DNA of 42,084 nucleotides from Nostoc sp. CHAB 5836 (GTDB taxonomy: Bacteria > Cyanobacteriota > Cyanobacteriia > Cyanobacteriales > Nostocaceae): assembly GCF_020829445.1 (NCBI RefSeq), contig NZ_JAIVFV010000051.1:1-42084 (forward strand), given 5' to 3'. Position numbers and translations under genes: made by a program. Every line of letters starts with the position of its first letter. The first letter of the stretch is position 1. The notes under the pieces are model-generated. The model was not told the DNA's origin. It was given only the letters and a program-made list of their open reading frames with translations, and did not search any database. Below are positions 32,996-41,399 of the stretch, one piece after another.

Positions 32996-35677
32996 CTACT
33001 TGATGCTTTTTTTTGCTAACACAGATGGGCCAGCAGTAACGACTACGATTTGATCTGGGTGAAGTAATTCACGAGCCGCTTGATTAACTTGGTCAAGAGT
33101 AACTTTCTGGATTTTATCAGTGAAGGAGTGCAATTCTGCTTTATCTAATCCATAGACCTCATTCATCAGAATTCTATCTGTTAATTCTTCTGGGTTTGCC
33201 AGAGAAACGTTGTAGCTGCTGTTGAGAGTGCGTTTAGCTGTTTCTACTTCCAGTGCGCTGACACCTTGTTGATGGATTTGCTGTAGGATTTCGCGGGTGC
33301 TAGCGATCGCTTCAGTGCTATCTTCTGGACTAGTCTGCATCTCAATCAAGAATGTCCCTGCATTCTTCCCGGCTTGGAAGTAGCTATAAATTCCATAGCT
33401 TAAACCTTGGCGATCGCGCACTTGGGCACCTAGTCTACTAGATAAGGTATCGCCTCCCAAAATCTGGTTCAATACTAAGGCTGCATGAAACCGAGGATCA
33501 TAACGGTTAATACCTGTGTAACCCATATAAGTAACAGCTTGGGTTTTACCTTGTAAAACTGGATTGACACTCACTATTTTCTCAGGCATTGATACCGTCG
33601 GATATTTTAATGTGGGTGCTTGGCCGCTAACTTCCCAGTCTCCAAACTTATTTTTCAGGAGCGATCGCACTTTGTCTAGATCAAAATCTCCCACCAGCGC
33701 TAGCACTGTCGTATCTGGACGATAATGTTTAGCTTTGAAATCAATCACATCCTGGCGCTGAATCTGATGTAAACTCTCCTCTGTGGGAAAGGTGTGTAAG
33801 GGATGTTTTTTCGGGTAAATTGACTGAACAAATATTCTTCTGGCTACTTCTGATGGCTCATCTAATTCCAGTTGCAGTTCAATTAAAGTTTGTTGGCGAT
33901 GGAGTTCCAATTCTTTTGCTGGAAAGGTACTATTTTTAACAACATCTGCTAATATCTCAAGGAGTATCGGCAAATCCTCTGCTAAACTATCACCTTCGAT
34001 ATGCACACCTTCGCGGTTGGCTCGAAAATCTAAACTTGCCCCTCGTTCTGCCAAGAGTTTGGCAATAGTTAAGACATCCTTGCTATTAGTGCCATTTAGC
34101 AAGTTATCGGCGACAAAAGCAGCCAGCCCAGCTTTATTATCGGGATCAAATTCCGTCCCAGCTTGAATGTATCCGCTCAGGGTAACGGTGGGAGTACTAT
34201 GATCTCTTAACAGTAATATCCGCAGTCCATTGGTAAATTTAAATTCATCTGGTAAAATTTGTGCGTTCACATCTGTAGCCAAATCTACAGGTGGTAAGTA
34301 CTTCATCACCTCAGAAGGATGCACAGGTGCTAGAGGAGAAAAATTCTCTGTAGTTTGGGCTGAATCTGGTTTGTCACCAACCTCTGTGATCCGCTTCTGG
34401 GTTGGTTCAAAAAAGCCTACTGTCCGGGCTTCTTTTGTCAAGTATTTGTTAATGACAGCGACAACATCCGTTGGCTTCACCAGACGGACAGCAGTCAAAT
34501 AGCGCTCTGTATAGCGATAATCACCAGCAGTTGTCTCATCATTCCCCAATCGCATTGCTTGAGAGGTGATATCACGGTTACTCAAAATTACGTCTGCTGT
34601 TAATTGGGTTTTAGCTCGTTCTACTTCCTCCGAGGTCACGCCTTTTTCTGCTACATTGGCGATCGCACTACTCAACACTGAGTCAATTTTTTTCAAATCT
34701 TGTTTAGCTCCAGCCGTCACTAACACCTCATACCAGCCAGATTCTCGCAAACTGGTAACGGATGCTGATAATTCACTAGCTAAACCTGACTCCACCAATG
34801 GTTGATAAAGTCTAGAATTCCGTCCCTCTGTCAAGATGTAATCCATCACATCCAGGGCCGGAACGTCCGGTTGATTTGCATCGGGTAGGGGATAAACAAC
34901 TTGTAACAGCCGGCCTGCTCCCGGTTCTCGCAATATTATGAGGGATGAGGGGGATGAGGGGGATGGGGGGGGTGAGGGGGGTGGGGGGGATGAGGGGGAT
35001 GAGGGAGAAATAATTCCTGGCTTTTGCCCTTTCGGTAGTTTTCCAAATACCTCTTTAATTATTTGCAGGGTGTTTGTAGTTTCAAAATCTCCAACAATCA
35101 CTAAGACGGCATTATCGGGACTGTAAAAATTGCGGTAATATTTTTGTACCTGCTCAACTTCAAATTTTTCGACATCAGCTTTAGTGCCACCCACGGGTAA
35201 CCCATAAGCATGGTTGGGAAACACCGCCTGCATGACGGCACGGTTGAGGCGATATTCTGGACTATTTTCGTAACCCTGCAACTCGGAAATTACCACCCGC
35301 TTTTCACTCGCTAGTTGCTCTGGCTCAATCTGGGAATTTTGCATCCTGTCTGCTTCTAATACCAAGAGTGCTTTCAGCTTGTTTCGTTCCACAGTGCTGT
35401 AATATGCAGTCTGGTCATAGCTGGTAAAAGCATTGGAATCACTACCTAAAGCACTAAACAGACGTCCAAATTGAATTGGACGATTTAGAGTGCCTTTAAA
35501 CATCATGTGTTCCAACTGGTGGGCAATGCCATTCACGCCCGGTTCTTCGTTGCGTGAGCCAACCTTGTACCACACCTGCACCGTCACTACGGGTGCCGTA
35601 TGCACTTCCTTTGTAAGAACAGTTAGACCATTCTCCAGCACTGTCTTACGTACATTTTCTGTCAGTGTTGAGGGCAT
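32996..35677 (-). CDS. M16 family zinc metallopeptidase, double-domain form
   Basis: 893 residues, two M16 units in one chain (about 1-440 and 470-893). The first unit carries the inverted zinc motif H53-x-x-E56-H57 (IAHQLEHMMFKG). The downstream glutamate is probably in VVISELQGYENSPEYR. The second unit lacks HxxEH, as usual for the inactive half. No clear signal peptide is seen at MPSTLTENVRKTV. Members degrade peptides in a clamshell. The linker at about residues 223-247 is a Pro/Ser run encoded by the nine-base GATGAGGGG repeat (34938-35008), which also occurs three times outside genes. Confidence 0.92.
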   Translation of the reverse strand: MPSTLTENVRKTVLENGLTVLTKEVHTAPVVTVQVWYKVGSRNEEPGVNGIAHQLEHMMFKGTLNRPIQFGRLFSALGSDSNAFTSYDQTAYYSTVERNKLKALLVLEADRMQNSQIEPEQLASEKRVVISELQGYENSPEYRLNRAVMQAVFPNHAYGLPVGGTKADVEKFEVEQVQKYYRNFYSPDNAVLVIVGDFETTNTLQIIKEVFGKLPKGQKPGIISPSSPSSPPPPSPPPSPSSPSSLIILREPGAGRLLQVVYPLPDANQPDVPALDVMDYILTEGRNSRLYQPLVESGLASELSASVTSLRESGWYEVLVTAGAKQDLKKIDSVLSSAIANVAEKGVTSEEVERAKTQLTADVILSNRDITSQAMRLGNDETTAGDYRYTERYLTAVRLVKPTDVVAVINKYLTKEARTVGFFEPTQKRITEVGDKPDSAQTTENFSPLAPVHPSEVMKYLPPVDLATDVNAQILPDEFKFTNGLRILLLRDHSTPTVTLSGYIQAGTEFDPDNKAGLAAFVADNLLNGTNSKDVLTIAKLLAERGASLDFRANREGVHIEGDSLAEDLPILLEILADVVKNSTFPAKELELHRQQTLIELQLELDEPSEVARRIFVQSIYPKKHPLHTFPTEESLHQIQRQDVIDFKAKHYRPDTTVLALVGDFDLDKVRSLLKNKFGDWEVSGQAPTLKYPTVSMPEKIVSVNPVLQGKTQAVTYMGYTGINRYDPRFHAALVLNQILGGDTLSSRLGAQVRDRQGLSYGIYSYFQAGKNAGTFLIEMQTSPEDSTEAIASTREILQQIHQQGVSALEVETAKRTLNSSYNVSLANPEELTDRILMNEVYGLDKAELHSFTDKIQKVTLDQVNQAARELLHPDQIVVVTAGPSVLAKKSIK
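34938..35008. repeat. nine-base repeat (GATGAGGGG type) inside the M16 gene
   Basis: About eight units, several with T-to-G changes (GGGGGGGTGAGG). Nine is a multiple of three, so unit number can change without a frameshift. Confidence 0.9.
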
Positions 35678-35704
35678 TATTGTTTTTGCTAGGAAGGTTG
35701 ACTG

Positions 35705-36142
35705 CTATTTTACTAAAATCCGAATGAATTCCAGGGGTAAGCCATCAGTATCGGCAATGAAAGCCACTTCGTAAATGCGATCGCCTATTTGCTGTTGTGT
35801 CGGTTCTAATAATACCTTCAACGGTTGTAATTCTTCCGGTTGACTCTCAGATGCGATTAATACACGTTCTTGTAAACTTGTCAACCAACTAGGTAAATCT
35901 GATGTAATCTCAGTTAAATCGAACGAGAGATGATAATATCCCACATAATGCTCGTCAGCAAATGCATCTGGGGCTGGTTTTGGTTCGGGAATTTGGATGA
36001 GTTCAATTCTGCCCCCCAATCCTTCCATCCAGCAAGCTAGGGTGTAGCCTGTAGTGAAGCGTTCCGAAATAGTAAACCCTAAAAGTTCGTAGAAAGCGAT
36101 CGCTCGATGAATATTCGCAGTCCGAATAGAAGCGTGGTGCAT
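35705..36142 (-). CDS. VOC (glyoxalase/dioxygenase fold) protein
   Basis: 145 residues. MHHASIRTANIHRAIAFYEL is the typical start of a vicinal-oxygen-chelate domain, with GYYHLSFDL in the middle and GLPLEFIRI at the end. Candidate metal ligands are H2 or H3, E52 in GRIELIQ, H75 in YYHLSF and E137 in LPLEFI, the usual four positions. The reaction cannot be told. It lies 27 bases upstream of the M16 gene on the same strand and could be co-transcribed with it. Confidence 0.87.
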   Translation of the reverse strand: MHHASIRTANIHRAIAFYELLGFTISERFTTGYTLACWMEGLGGRIELIQIPEPKPAPDAFADEHYVGYYHLSFDLTEITSDLPSWLTSLQERVLIASESQPEELQPLKVLLEPTQQQIGDRIYEVAFIADTDGLPLEFIRILVK

Positions 36143-36197
36143 AATTTTTTCTTTGTCCTTTGTCAGTTGTCTTTTGTCAGTTGTTCTCTCTTATCAA

Positions 36198-36231
36198 GTT
36201 CTGATCAGATAAAACCTCCGATCAGAACCTT
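36198..36231. other. inverted repeat GTTCTGATC / GATCAGAAC
   Basis: Perfect 9-bp arms separated by 12 bases, between the VOC and TIGR02652 genes. No T-run, so terminator or operator are both possible. Confidence 0.4.
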
Positions 36232-36245
36232 GTCCTTTGCTATTC

Positions 36246-36312
36246 ACAAATGACAAATGACAAATGACCAATGACAAATGACCAATGACCAATGACAAAT
36301 GACCAATGACCA
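36246..36312. repeat. AATGACA/AATGACC heptamer repeat
   Basis: About nine units ending at the stop codon of the TIGR02652 gene. Confidence 0.85.
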
Positions 36313-36825
36313 TTACTCAAACAACCTAAAATAAGGGTAGCGTACAGGGACACCACGCTCTTTTTCCAAGTCAAAATTAATCACTTCCCAACAGGGATCT
36401 TCTGAAGTATCAGGGCTAAACTCGACGGGTAAGCCGTACAAACGCGCCGGAGTAGGTTCTGGTTGTCCAGAACGCCAAGGTGTGCTGCGTTCTAAATAGC
36501 CGCTCATCAATTCCTGATAGCGTCGAGCAATAATCACTCTTGTTGCTCGATAACCTTGGGTATACAGCTTGTCTAATGCTTCGTGAATTTCAAACCGAAT
36601 ACCATCGGGATGGGTATGCTGTCTATACCATTCATTATTCCACCTTCGCCAATGACGCCCCGATTGCAAATGGATTAACTCTCCATTTTTAGGATTAGCT
36701 TCAAACGCGCCATGACGCGGACACAAATAGGTATCTGTTAGTGTCAGCGCCGGAATAGTCTGGCGACAGTGAGGACACTGTATTTCAGACCCAAACATTG
36801 GGTACTGCAAGCCTGGATTCATCAT
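36313..36825 (-). CDS. TIGR02652 family cyanobacterial conserved protein
   Basis: 170 residues. The N-terminus holds a zinc-ribbon-like pattern, CPHC at 17-20 and CPRH at 35-38. RHWRRWNNEWYRQHTHPDGI and ARLYGLPVEFSPD follow. I recognise it as the cyanobacteria-restricted family TIGR02652, of unknown function. The four putative zinc ligands are my reading. The gene is divergent from the gamma-carbonic anhydrase-like gene across about 240 bases. Confidence 0.85.
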   Translation of the reverse strand: MMNPGLQYPMFGSEIQCPHCRQTIPALTLTDTYLCPRHGAFEANPKNGELIHLQSGRHWRRWNNEWYRQHTHPDGIRFEIHEALDKLYTQGYRATRVIIARRYQELMSGYLERSTPWRSGQPEPTPARLYGLPVEFSPDTSEDPCWEVINFDLEKERGVPVRYPYFRLFE

Positions 36826-37064
36826 GAAGTGCGTACAAACATAATTTTGTCTTCACCAGCACTAGTGGATTGGATTATACACTTCGGCTTCACCACTTTG
36901 GGTTCCTTGCTCACTGCTGCATAGACACGGAGTTGCGGCAGAAACATTTTTCACTAGTGTTTTCCTCGCCGTAGAGGCTTGACGCTGTGATATCCTGGTT
37001 ATGCAACCAGCCTCAAAGGTTGGAGTTTCTCCAGTATTCCTGGGTACCATATTCATATTCTATC

Positions 37065-37592
37065 GTGTCTACCGCTTCTTACTGGACATCCGTCGATTTT
37101 TCTCAAGCTGCCTTCATCGCAGCTAATGCTGTTGTTATGGGTTCGGTAAATATCGCAGCAGGGGTGAGCATTTGGTATGGAGCAGTGGTTAGGGGAGATG
37201 TAGAACGCATTGAAATTGGCGAATGCACAAATATTCAGGATGGCGCAATTCTACATTGCGATCCTGGTTATCCGACAATTTTAGAAGATCATGTCACCGT
37301 AGGGCATCGCGCTGTGATACATTCTGCTTACATTGAGCGTGGAAGTTTGATTGGCATTGGCGCAGTGATTTTAGACGGGGTACGAGTAGGCGCTGGTAGC
37401 ATTATTGGTGCTGGCGCAGTGGTAACTAAAAATGTACCGCCTTTGTCCCTAGTTGTCGGTGTTCCTGGCAAAATGTTACGCCAAGTAACAGACATTCAAG
37501 CCGCAGAACTGATTGAACACGCTAAACGTTACCAAAAGTTAGCTTTAGTCCATGCTGGTAAGGGTACTGATATTGGTTTTAGCAAGGTTTAG
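37065..37592 (+). CDS. gamma-carbonic anhydrase-like hexapeptide protein
   Basis: 175 residues from the GTG at 37065 (MSTASYWTSVDFSQAAFIAAN). A left-handed beta helix of hexapeptide repeats carries the three zinc histidines: H64 (AILHCD), H81 (VGHRAV) and H86 (VIHSAY). This is the YrdA/gamma-CA group; activity is often not detectable in this group, so hydration of CO2 is not certain. A longer frame from a GTG at 36987 adds 26 residues unlike the family. Neither GTG has a good ribosome site. Confidence 0.88.
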   Translation: MSTASYWTSVDFSQAAFIAANAVVMGSVNIAAGVSIWYGAVVRGDVERIEIGECTNIQDGAILHCDPGYPTILEDHVTVGHRAVIHSAYIERGSLIGIGAVILDGVRVGAGSIIGAGAVVTKNVPPLSLVVGVPGKMLRQVTDIQAAELIEHAKRYQKLALVHAGKGTDIGFSKV

Positions 37593-37600
37593 GGAGTGGG

Positions 37601-37654
37601 GATGAGGGGGATGAGGGGGATGAGGGAGATGAGGGGGATGAGGGGGATGAGGGA
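37601..37654. repeat. nine-base tandem repeat GATGAGGGG x6
   Basis: Six units (two with a final A) just after the gamma-CA gene. Confidence 0.92.
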
Positions 37655-37908
37655 GAAGAATTAATAACCAAATGCTCGATGTCCAATGCCCAATACTTCG
37701 ACTTCTCTGCGAGACGCTACGCGAACGCGGTTCCTGAGGGTAGTCGAACGCGAGTGCGATCGCACCAGAAGGGCAGTACAAGTGCCAATGCCCTATAATT
37801 TAAACATTCTTTACATTTGGATTTGGAAAAGTTGCCCACTTCAGCTAAAAATAAAAATGAGAGCTGTTGACAAAACTTTAATTTCTACTTAAGAGAGGGG
37901 TTCTAGAT
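37655..37908. other. psbY upstream region with a palindromic repeat
   Basis: 37700-37765 holds the dispersed GAGACGCTACGCGAACGCGG repeat and a GCGATCGC site. The psbY promoter must follow; TTGACA at 37867-37872 is a possible -35, but no good -10 lies at the right distance. Confidence 0.4.
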
Positions 37909-38034
37909 ATGGATATCGATTTCCGTATAGCGATCGTTTTAGCACCAGTTGCGATCGCAGCTGGCTGGGCAGTGTTTAATATTGGCGCTGCGGCTTTAAG
38001 ACAAATTCAAGGCTTTTTGGATCGGGAAGCCTAA
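37909..38034 (+). CDS. psbY: photosystem II protein PsbY
   Basis: 41 residues: [20 protein letters not shown], then [19 protein letters not shown]. This matches the single-helix PsbY subunit at the edge of photosystem II, next to cytochrome b559, in the thylakoid membrane. GAGAGGGG lies about ten bases before the ATG. It is below the length usually kept in open-reading-frame lists. The gene is followed after about 60 bases by the left end of the IS200/IS605 element. Confidence 0.93.
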   Translation: MDIDFRIAIVLAPVAIAAGWAVFNIGAAALRQIQGFLDREA

Positions 38035-38141
38035 TTTAGCCTTAATATCATCACTCTTCAATCGGCTGTTTCTGTTTACGAGTGTGATGCGTAAAGCCCC
38101 CCTTTTCCAAAGGGGGGATATAAGCGAACGGCTGAATAAAT

Positions 38142-38544
38142 TCAGCCATGATGTGGATCATTAATATATTCCAAGACTTTCTGAGTACTAATTTTCCCAG
38201 TCGTGTCAAACATATATGAATGTGTCCACAGACTGGGGAGCTTCATTAGTTCTGGAAATTCCTGTCTCAGGTATCTAGATGAGCGACCTTTGAATGCCTT
38301 GACTATTTGAGCGATTGAGTGATGCGGATCATATTCCACCAGTAAGTGAATATGATCTGGGGCAATTTCCAAAGCTTTGATAACCCATTTATTATCATTA
38401 GCGACAGACTGGAATATTTGAATACATCGAAGTTTTAATTCTTCGTTATTGGCAAATACTCTCCTGCGTCTACATGGTATGCAAACCAAATGAACAGTCG
38501 CTAGCCCACAGCGCGTGATTGTAATGATTATATACAGATTTCAT
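38142..38544 (-). pseudogene. tnpA: IS200/IS605 TnpA (Y1 transposase), frameshifted
   Basis: The main frame (38489 down to 38142) has the HUH motif DHIHLLVEY, the FKGRSSRYLRQEFPEL block, LWTHSYMFDTTGK and the catalytic tyrosine in VLEYIND. The start of the protein is in another frame: from ATG 38544 it reads MKSVYNHYNHAL and soon ends, while GLATVHLVCIPCRRRRVF continues in the main frame. Ten bases stand where nine are expected between CAC and CTA (about 38502-38511), a net +1 frameshift. The main frame has no ATG to restart. So the transposase is probably inactive unless frameshifting or a TTG restart occurs. Confidence 0.78.
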
Positions 38545-38590
38545 GTAGATGAGTATTGATTGTCTACATTAATCATGGTGCTATAAGATT

Positions 38591-39745
38591 ATGAAAACAC
38601 TGAAGTTTAAGCTTTATCAGCACAAAAGAAATAGATACCTCAAAGGCATGATTAATGCTAGTGGCGTAATCTACAATCATTGTATTGCTCTACATAAGCG
38701 GTACTACCGGATGTGGGGCAAGCATTTGAGTTGTGCAAAACTTCAGTCTCATATTGCCAAGTTGAGAAAACGTAATTCTTTTTGGCAATCAGTAGGTTCT
38801 CAAGCAGTCCAAGATATTTGTCAACGCATTGATCAAGCCTATCAGTTGTTTTTTAAACACAACAAGAAAGGAGTTAGACCACCAGGATTTAAGAAAGTCA
38901 AAAAATACAAGTCATTTACTCTAAAACAAGCCGGATATAAATTCTTAGGTGGTAATCGGGTAAAGATTGGAAGTCGTGTTTATCAATATTGGAACTCTAG
39001 AGAGATTGAGGGAAAAATCAAGACATTGACCATTAAGCGCACGCCATTGGGTGAATTGTTTATGGTCGTTGTCGTTGATAGCATTGATGAGCCAAAAATT
39101 AAATTCACGACTAGTAAAATAGCGGGATTTGATTTTGGTTTAAAGACATTCCTAACCTGCTCGGACGGCTCTAAAATTGAATCACCCCAGTTCTTCAAAC
39201 AATCGCTCAATGCCATAAGAATTGCAAATCGGCATCACTCTAAGAAGTTGAAAGGCGACGCTCCTAACGTCGCTAACGCTTCGCTATCATCTAACCGGGA
39301 AAGAGCAAGAAAGAACTTAGCACGCGCCTATGAAGATATAGCTAACCGCAGAAGCGATTGGTTTTGGAAGTTAGCGCATGATCTAACCAATAGATTTGAT
39401 GTTCTGTGTTTTGAGACGCTTAACCTCAAGGGAATGAAGCGTTTATGGGGAAGAAAAATTAGTGATTTAGCGCTCCGAGACTTCCTAGATATCTTGGAAT
39501 GGGTAGCCTTGAAAAAGGGGAAACTTGTGGTCTATATCGACCAGCGGTATCCTTCTAGCAAAACTTGTTATTGTTGCGGACACGTTTTAGAAAGTCTGGA
39601 TTTGTCAGTCAGACGTTGGCGTTGTCCTTCATGTCTTTCTGTTAATGACCGAGACGAAAATGCTAGTTTAAATATTAAAAGAGTCGGGAGTTCGACTCTA
39701 GGCGTAGGAGATGTCAGACAGTCCCAGACTGCAATCTCTGTGTGA
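38591..39745 (+). CDS. tnpB: TnpB, RNA-guided nuclease of the IS200/IS605 element
   Basis: 384 residues with the full RuvC triad D181 (GFDFGLK), E275 (CFETLNL) and D355 (NDRDENASLNI), and a zinc finger C326-x2-C329 ... C345-x2-C348. TnpB is the ancestor of Cas12 and cuts DNA guided by RNA made from the element's right end. All key residues are present although the partner tnpA is broken. About 11 residues (222-232) between KKLK and SNRERARK are extra and come from a dispersed GACGCTCCTAACGTCGC-type repeat. ATG at 38591, divergent from tnpA with 46 bases between them. Confidence 0.92.
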   Translation: MKTLKFKLYQHKRNRYLKGMINASGVIYNHCIALHKRYYRMWGKHLSCAKLQSHIAKLRKRNSFWQSVGSQAVQDICQRIDQAYQLFFKHNKKGVRPPGFKKVKKYKSFTLKQAGYKFLGGNRVKIGSRVYQYWNSREIEGKIKTLTIKRTPLGELFMVVVVDSIDEPKIKFTTSKIAGFDFGLKTFLTCSDGSKIESPQFFKQSLNAIRIANRHHSKKLKGDAPNVANASLSSNRERARKNLARAYEDIANRRSDWFWKLAHDLTNRFDVLCFETLNLKGMKRLWGRKISDLALRDFLDILEWVALKKGKLVVYIDQRYPSSKTCYCCGHVLESLDLSVRRWRCPSCLSVNDRDENASLNIKRVGSSTLGVGDVRQSQTAISV

Positions 39746-39785
39746 TGCCTGGATCCCCCGTTTTCAAAACGGGGGAGTGGCTCAA
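39640..39785 (+). ncRNA. predicted omega RNA (reRNA) of TnpB
   Basis: By analogy with known TnpB systems, the guide RNA covers the 3' end of tnpB and the right end of the element. The stem at 39755-39775 and the GTGGCTCAA end fit. The guide would start at about 39786 in flanking DNA. The 5' end is unknown. Confidence 0.45.
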
Positions 39786-39838
39786 AGAAGCAGTCGGTTT
39801 TATATAAATTAATGGAGCATTAGCATAGGTTATCCCCC

Positions 39839-39890
39839 TCATCCCCCTCATCCCCCTCATCCCCCTCATCCCCCTCATCCCCCTCATCCC
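39839..39890. repeat. nine-base tandem repeat TCATCCCCC x5, touching the folC start
   Basis: Five exact units plus a degenerate unit on each side, ending five bases before the folC TTG. Confidence 0.92.
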
Positions 39891-39894
39891 TTCC

Positions 39895-41190
39895 TTGGAT
39901 ATCGATTCTGTAATACAACCCCTGCAACGCTTTGGTGTCCACCTGGGACTCCATCGCATTGTCAACCTATTGGCAAATCTCGGCAATCCCCATCACCAAG
40001 TCCCAATAATTCACGTTGCTGGCACTAATGGGAAAGGTTCAGTCTGTGCCTATCTTTCCTCGGTACTCACTGAGGCTGGTTATCGTACAGGACGCTACAC
40101 TTCCCCCCATTTAGTCGATTGGACGGAACGTATTTGTCTGAATGAACAGCCAATTTCCTCTGAGGAATTGAGGCAATTATTAAAAAAAGTCCAAGGTGCT
40201 ATTCGCCCTGAAGACGAATCGGCAACTCAGTTTGAAGTAATTACGGCGGCTGCTTGGTTATATTTTGCCCAGCAGCAAGTCGATGTGGCTGTGGTAGAAG
40301 TCGGACTAGGAGGACGCTTAGATGCTACCAATGTCTGTTTGGAATCTTTGGTGACAATTATTACTTCTATCAGTCGGGAACACTGGCAGCAACTTGGCCC
40401 TACCGTCGCTGACATTGCTAGAGAAAAAGCAGGTATTCTCAAACCTGGATGTGTGGCTGTGGTTGGCCCATTGCCACCAGATGCAGAGAAAGTGGTGCGA
40501 TCGCGTGCTTTAGAATTACAATGCCCGATTTTTATGCCTCAACCCGCCCGTGAAATCTCTACAGGATGGGCAGAATATGAAACAATTCAAAATTCAAAAT
40601 TAATTAAATATCCTTTGCCATTAGCAGGACAAATTCAGTTAACTAATTCAGCTTTGGCAATAGCAGCTTTAGAAATTCTCCAACAACAGGGTTGGCAGGT
40701 TTCTGAAGAAGCCATAATTAACGGCATGGCAAAAACTCAATGGCCGGGGCGGATGCAATGGATTACTTGGAACAACTATAAATTATTAGTTGATGGCGCT
40801 CATAATACCGCCGCCGCCCAAGTTCTCCGTCAGTATGTCGATAGCTTAGATACAGTTAACCACAAGCCAGTAAATTGGGTTATGGGAATGTTTTCCGATA
40901 AGGATCATGCTGATATTTTTGCCGCCCTACTGCGACCAGGCGATCGCCTATATTTAGTGCCAATACCAGTAGAACCTTGGCCGGGTCGAACTTCTGCCGA
41001 CCTAGACTATCTATCAAATCTAGCTTATAGCCTCTGTCCACAATTAAGCGATCGCCAAATACACCCAGATTTATTCACAGCATTAAAAGCCGCAACCGCT
41101 ACCACAGACAATTTAACCGTTTTATGTGGTTCCCTTTATCTAGTAGGCAATTTTTTAGCAACAGCTATATCTATAATTTCACTGCAATGA
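39895..41190 (+). CDS. folC: bifunctional folylpolyglutamate / dihydrofolate synthase
   Basis: 431 residues. Adds glutamates to folate and couples dihydropteroate with Glu. The ATP loop is GTNGKGSV (43-50). TSPHLVDWTERICLN, EVGLGGRLDATNV, the carbamoyl-lysine region REKAGILKPG and VDGAHNTAAA follow, all standard. The start is TTG at 39895. The expected family start is MDIDSVIQP and no ATG or GTG exists upstream in frame. The nine-base repeat reaches to five bases before the TTG, so there is no recognisable ribosome site. It lies just downstream of the IS element on the same strand as tnpB. Confidence 0.94.
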   Translation: MDIDSVIQPLQRFGVHLGLHRIVNLLANLGNPHHQVPIIHVAGTNGKGSVCAYLSSVLTEAGYRTGRYTSPHLVDWTERICLNEQPISSEELRQLLKKVQGAIRPEDESATQFEVITAAAWLYFAQQQVDVAVVEVGLGGRLDATNVCLESLVTIITSISREHWQQLGPTVADIAREKAGILKPGCVAVVGPLPPDAEKVVRSRALELQCPIFMPQPAREISTGWAEYETIQNSKLIKYPLPLAGQIQLTNSALAIAALEILQQQGWQVSEEAIINGMAKTQWPGRMQWITWNNYKLLVDGAHNTAAAQVLRQYVDSLDTVNHKPVNWVMGMFSDKDHADIFAALLRPGDRLYLVPIPVEPWPGRTSADLDYLSNLAYSLCPQLSDRQIHPDLFTALKAATATTDNLTVLCGSLYLVGNFLATAISIISLQ

Positions 41191-41298
41191 TTGTTACAAC
41201 TGCTTAACCATTTTTCGTATATGTAAATTTGTCCCATTTTACGCATATCTCGGCTGGCCTCCTTGTTGCCCTTGTTTTACGTGAAAAATGACAATATA

Positions 41299-41333
41299 AA
41301 TACCAGCAGTTAGTGTGTTACCATGCTGGTATT
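41299..41333. other. hairpin between convergent genes
   Basis: Perfect 10-bp stem AATACCAGCA / TGCTGGTATT with a 15-base loop and no T-run. Possible bidirectional transcript end. Confidence 0.45.
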
Positions 41334-41399
41334 ACTTGCCTATTTTTAGTGCATAAATTTCAATTGGGAAGTAAATCCAAACTCTTGTCAGAGGTTAAA

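Larger units (their letters stand above)
38093..39785. mobile_element. IS200/IS605-type element: tnpA (dead) and tnpB divergent
   Basis: Left side: a CCCCCC/GGGGGG hairpin (38097-38117) and GGCTGAATAAATTCAGCC (38130-38147), the kind of stem TnpA binds. Right side: a hairpin at 39755-39775 followed by GTGGCTCAA, the usual right-end pattern. No inverted repeats or target duplication are expected. The exact ends are estimates. Confidence 0.75.

Noticed and set aside
36862..37056. 64-codon minus-strand frame between TIGR02652 and the gamma-CA gene
   Set aside because: No family pattern or ribosome site; it overlaps the divergent promoter region.
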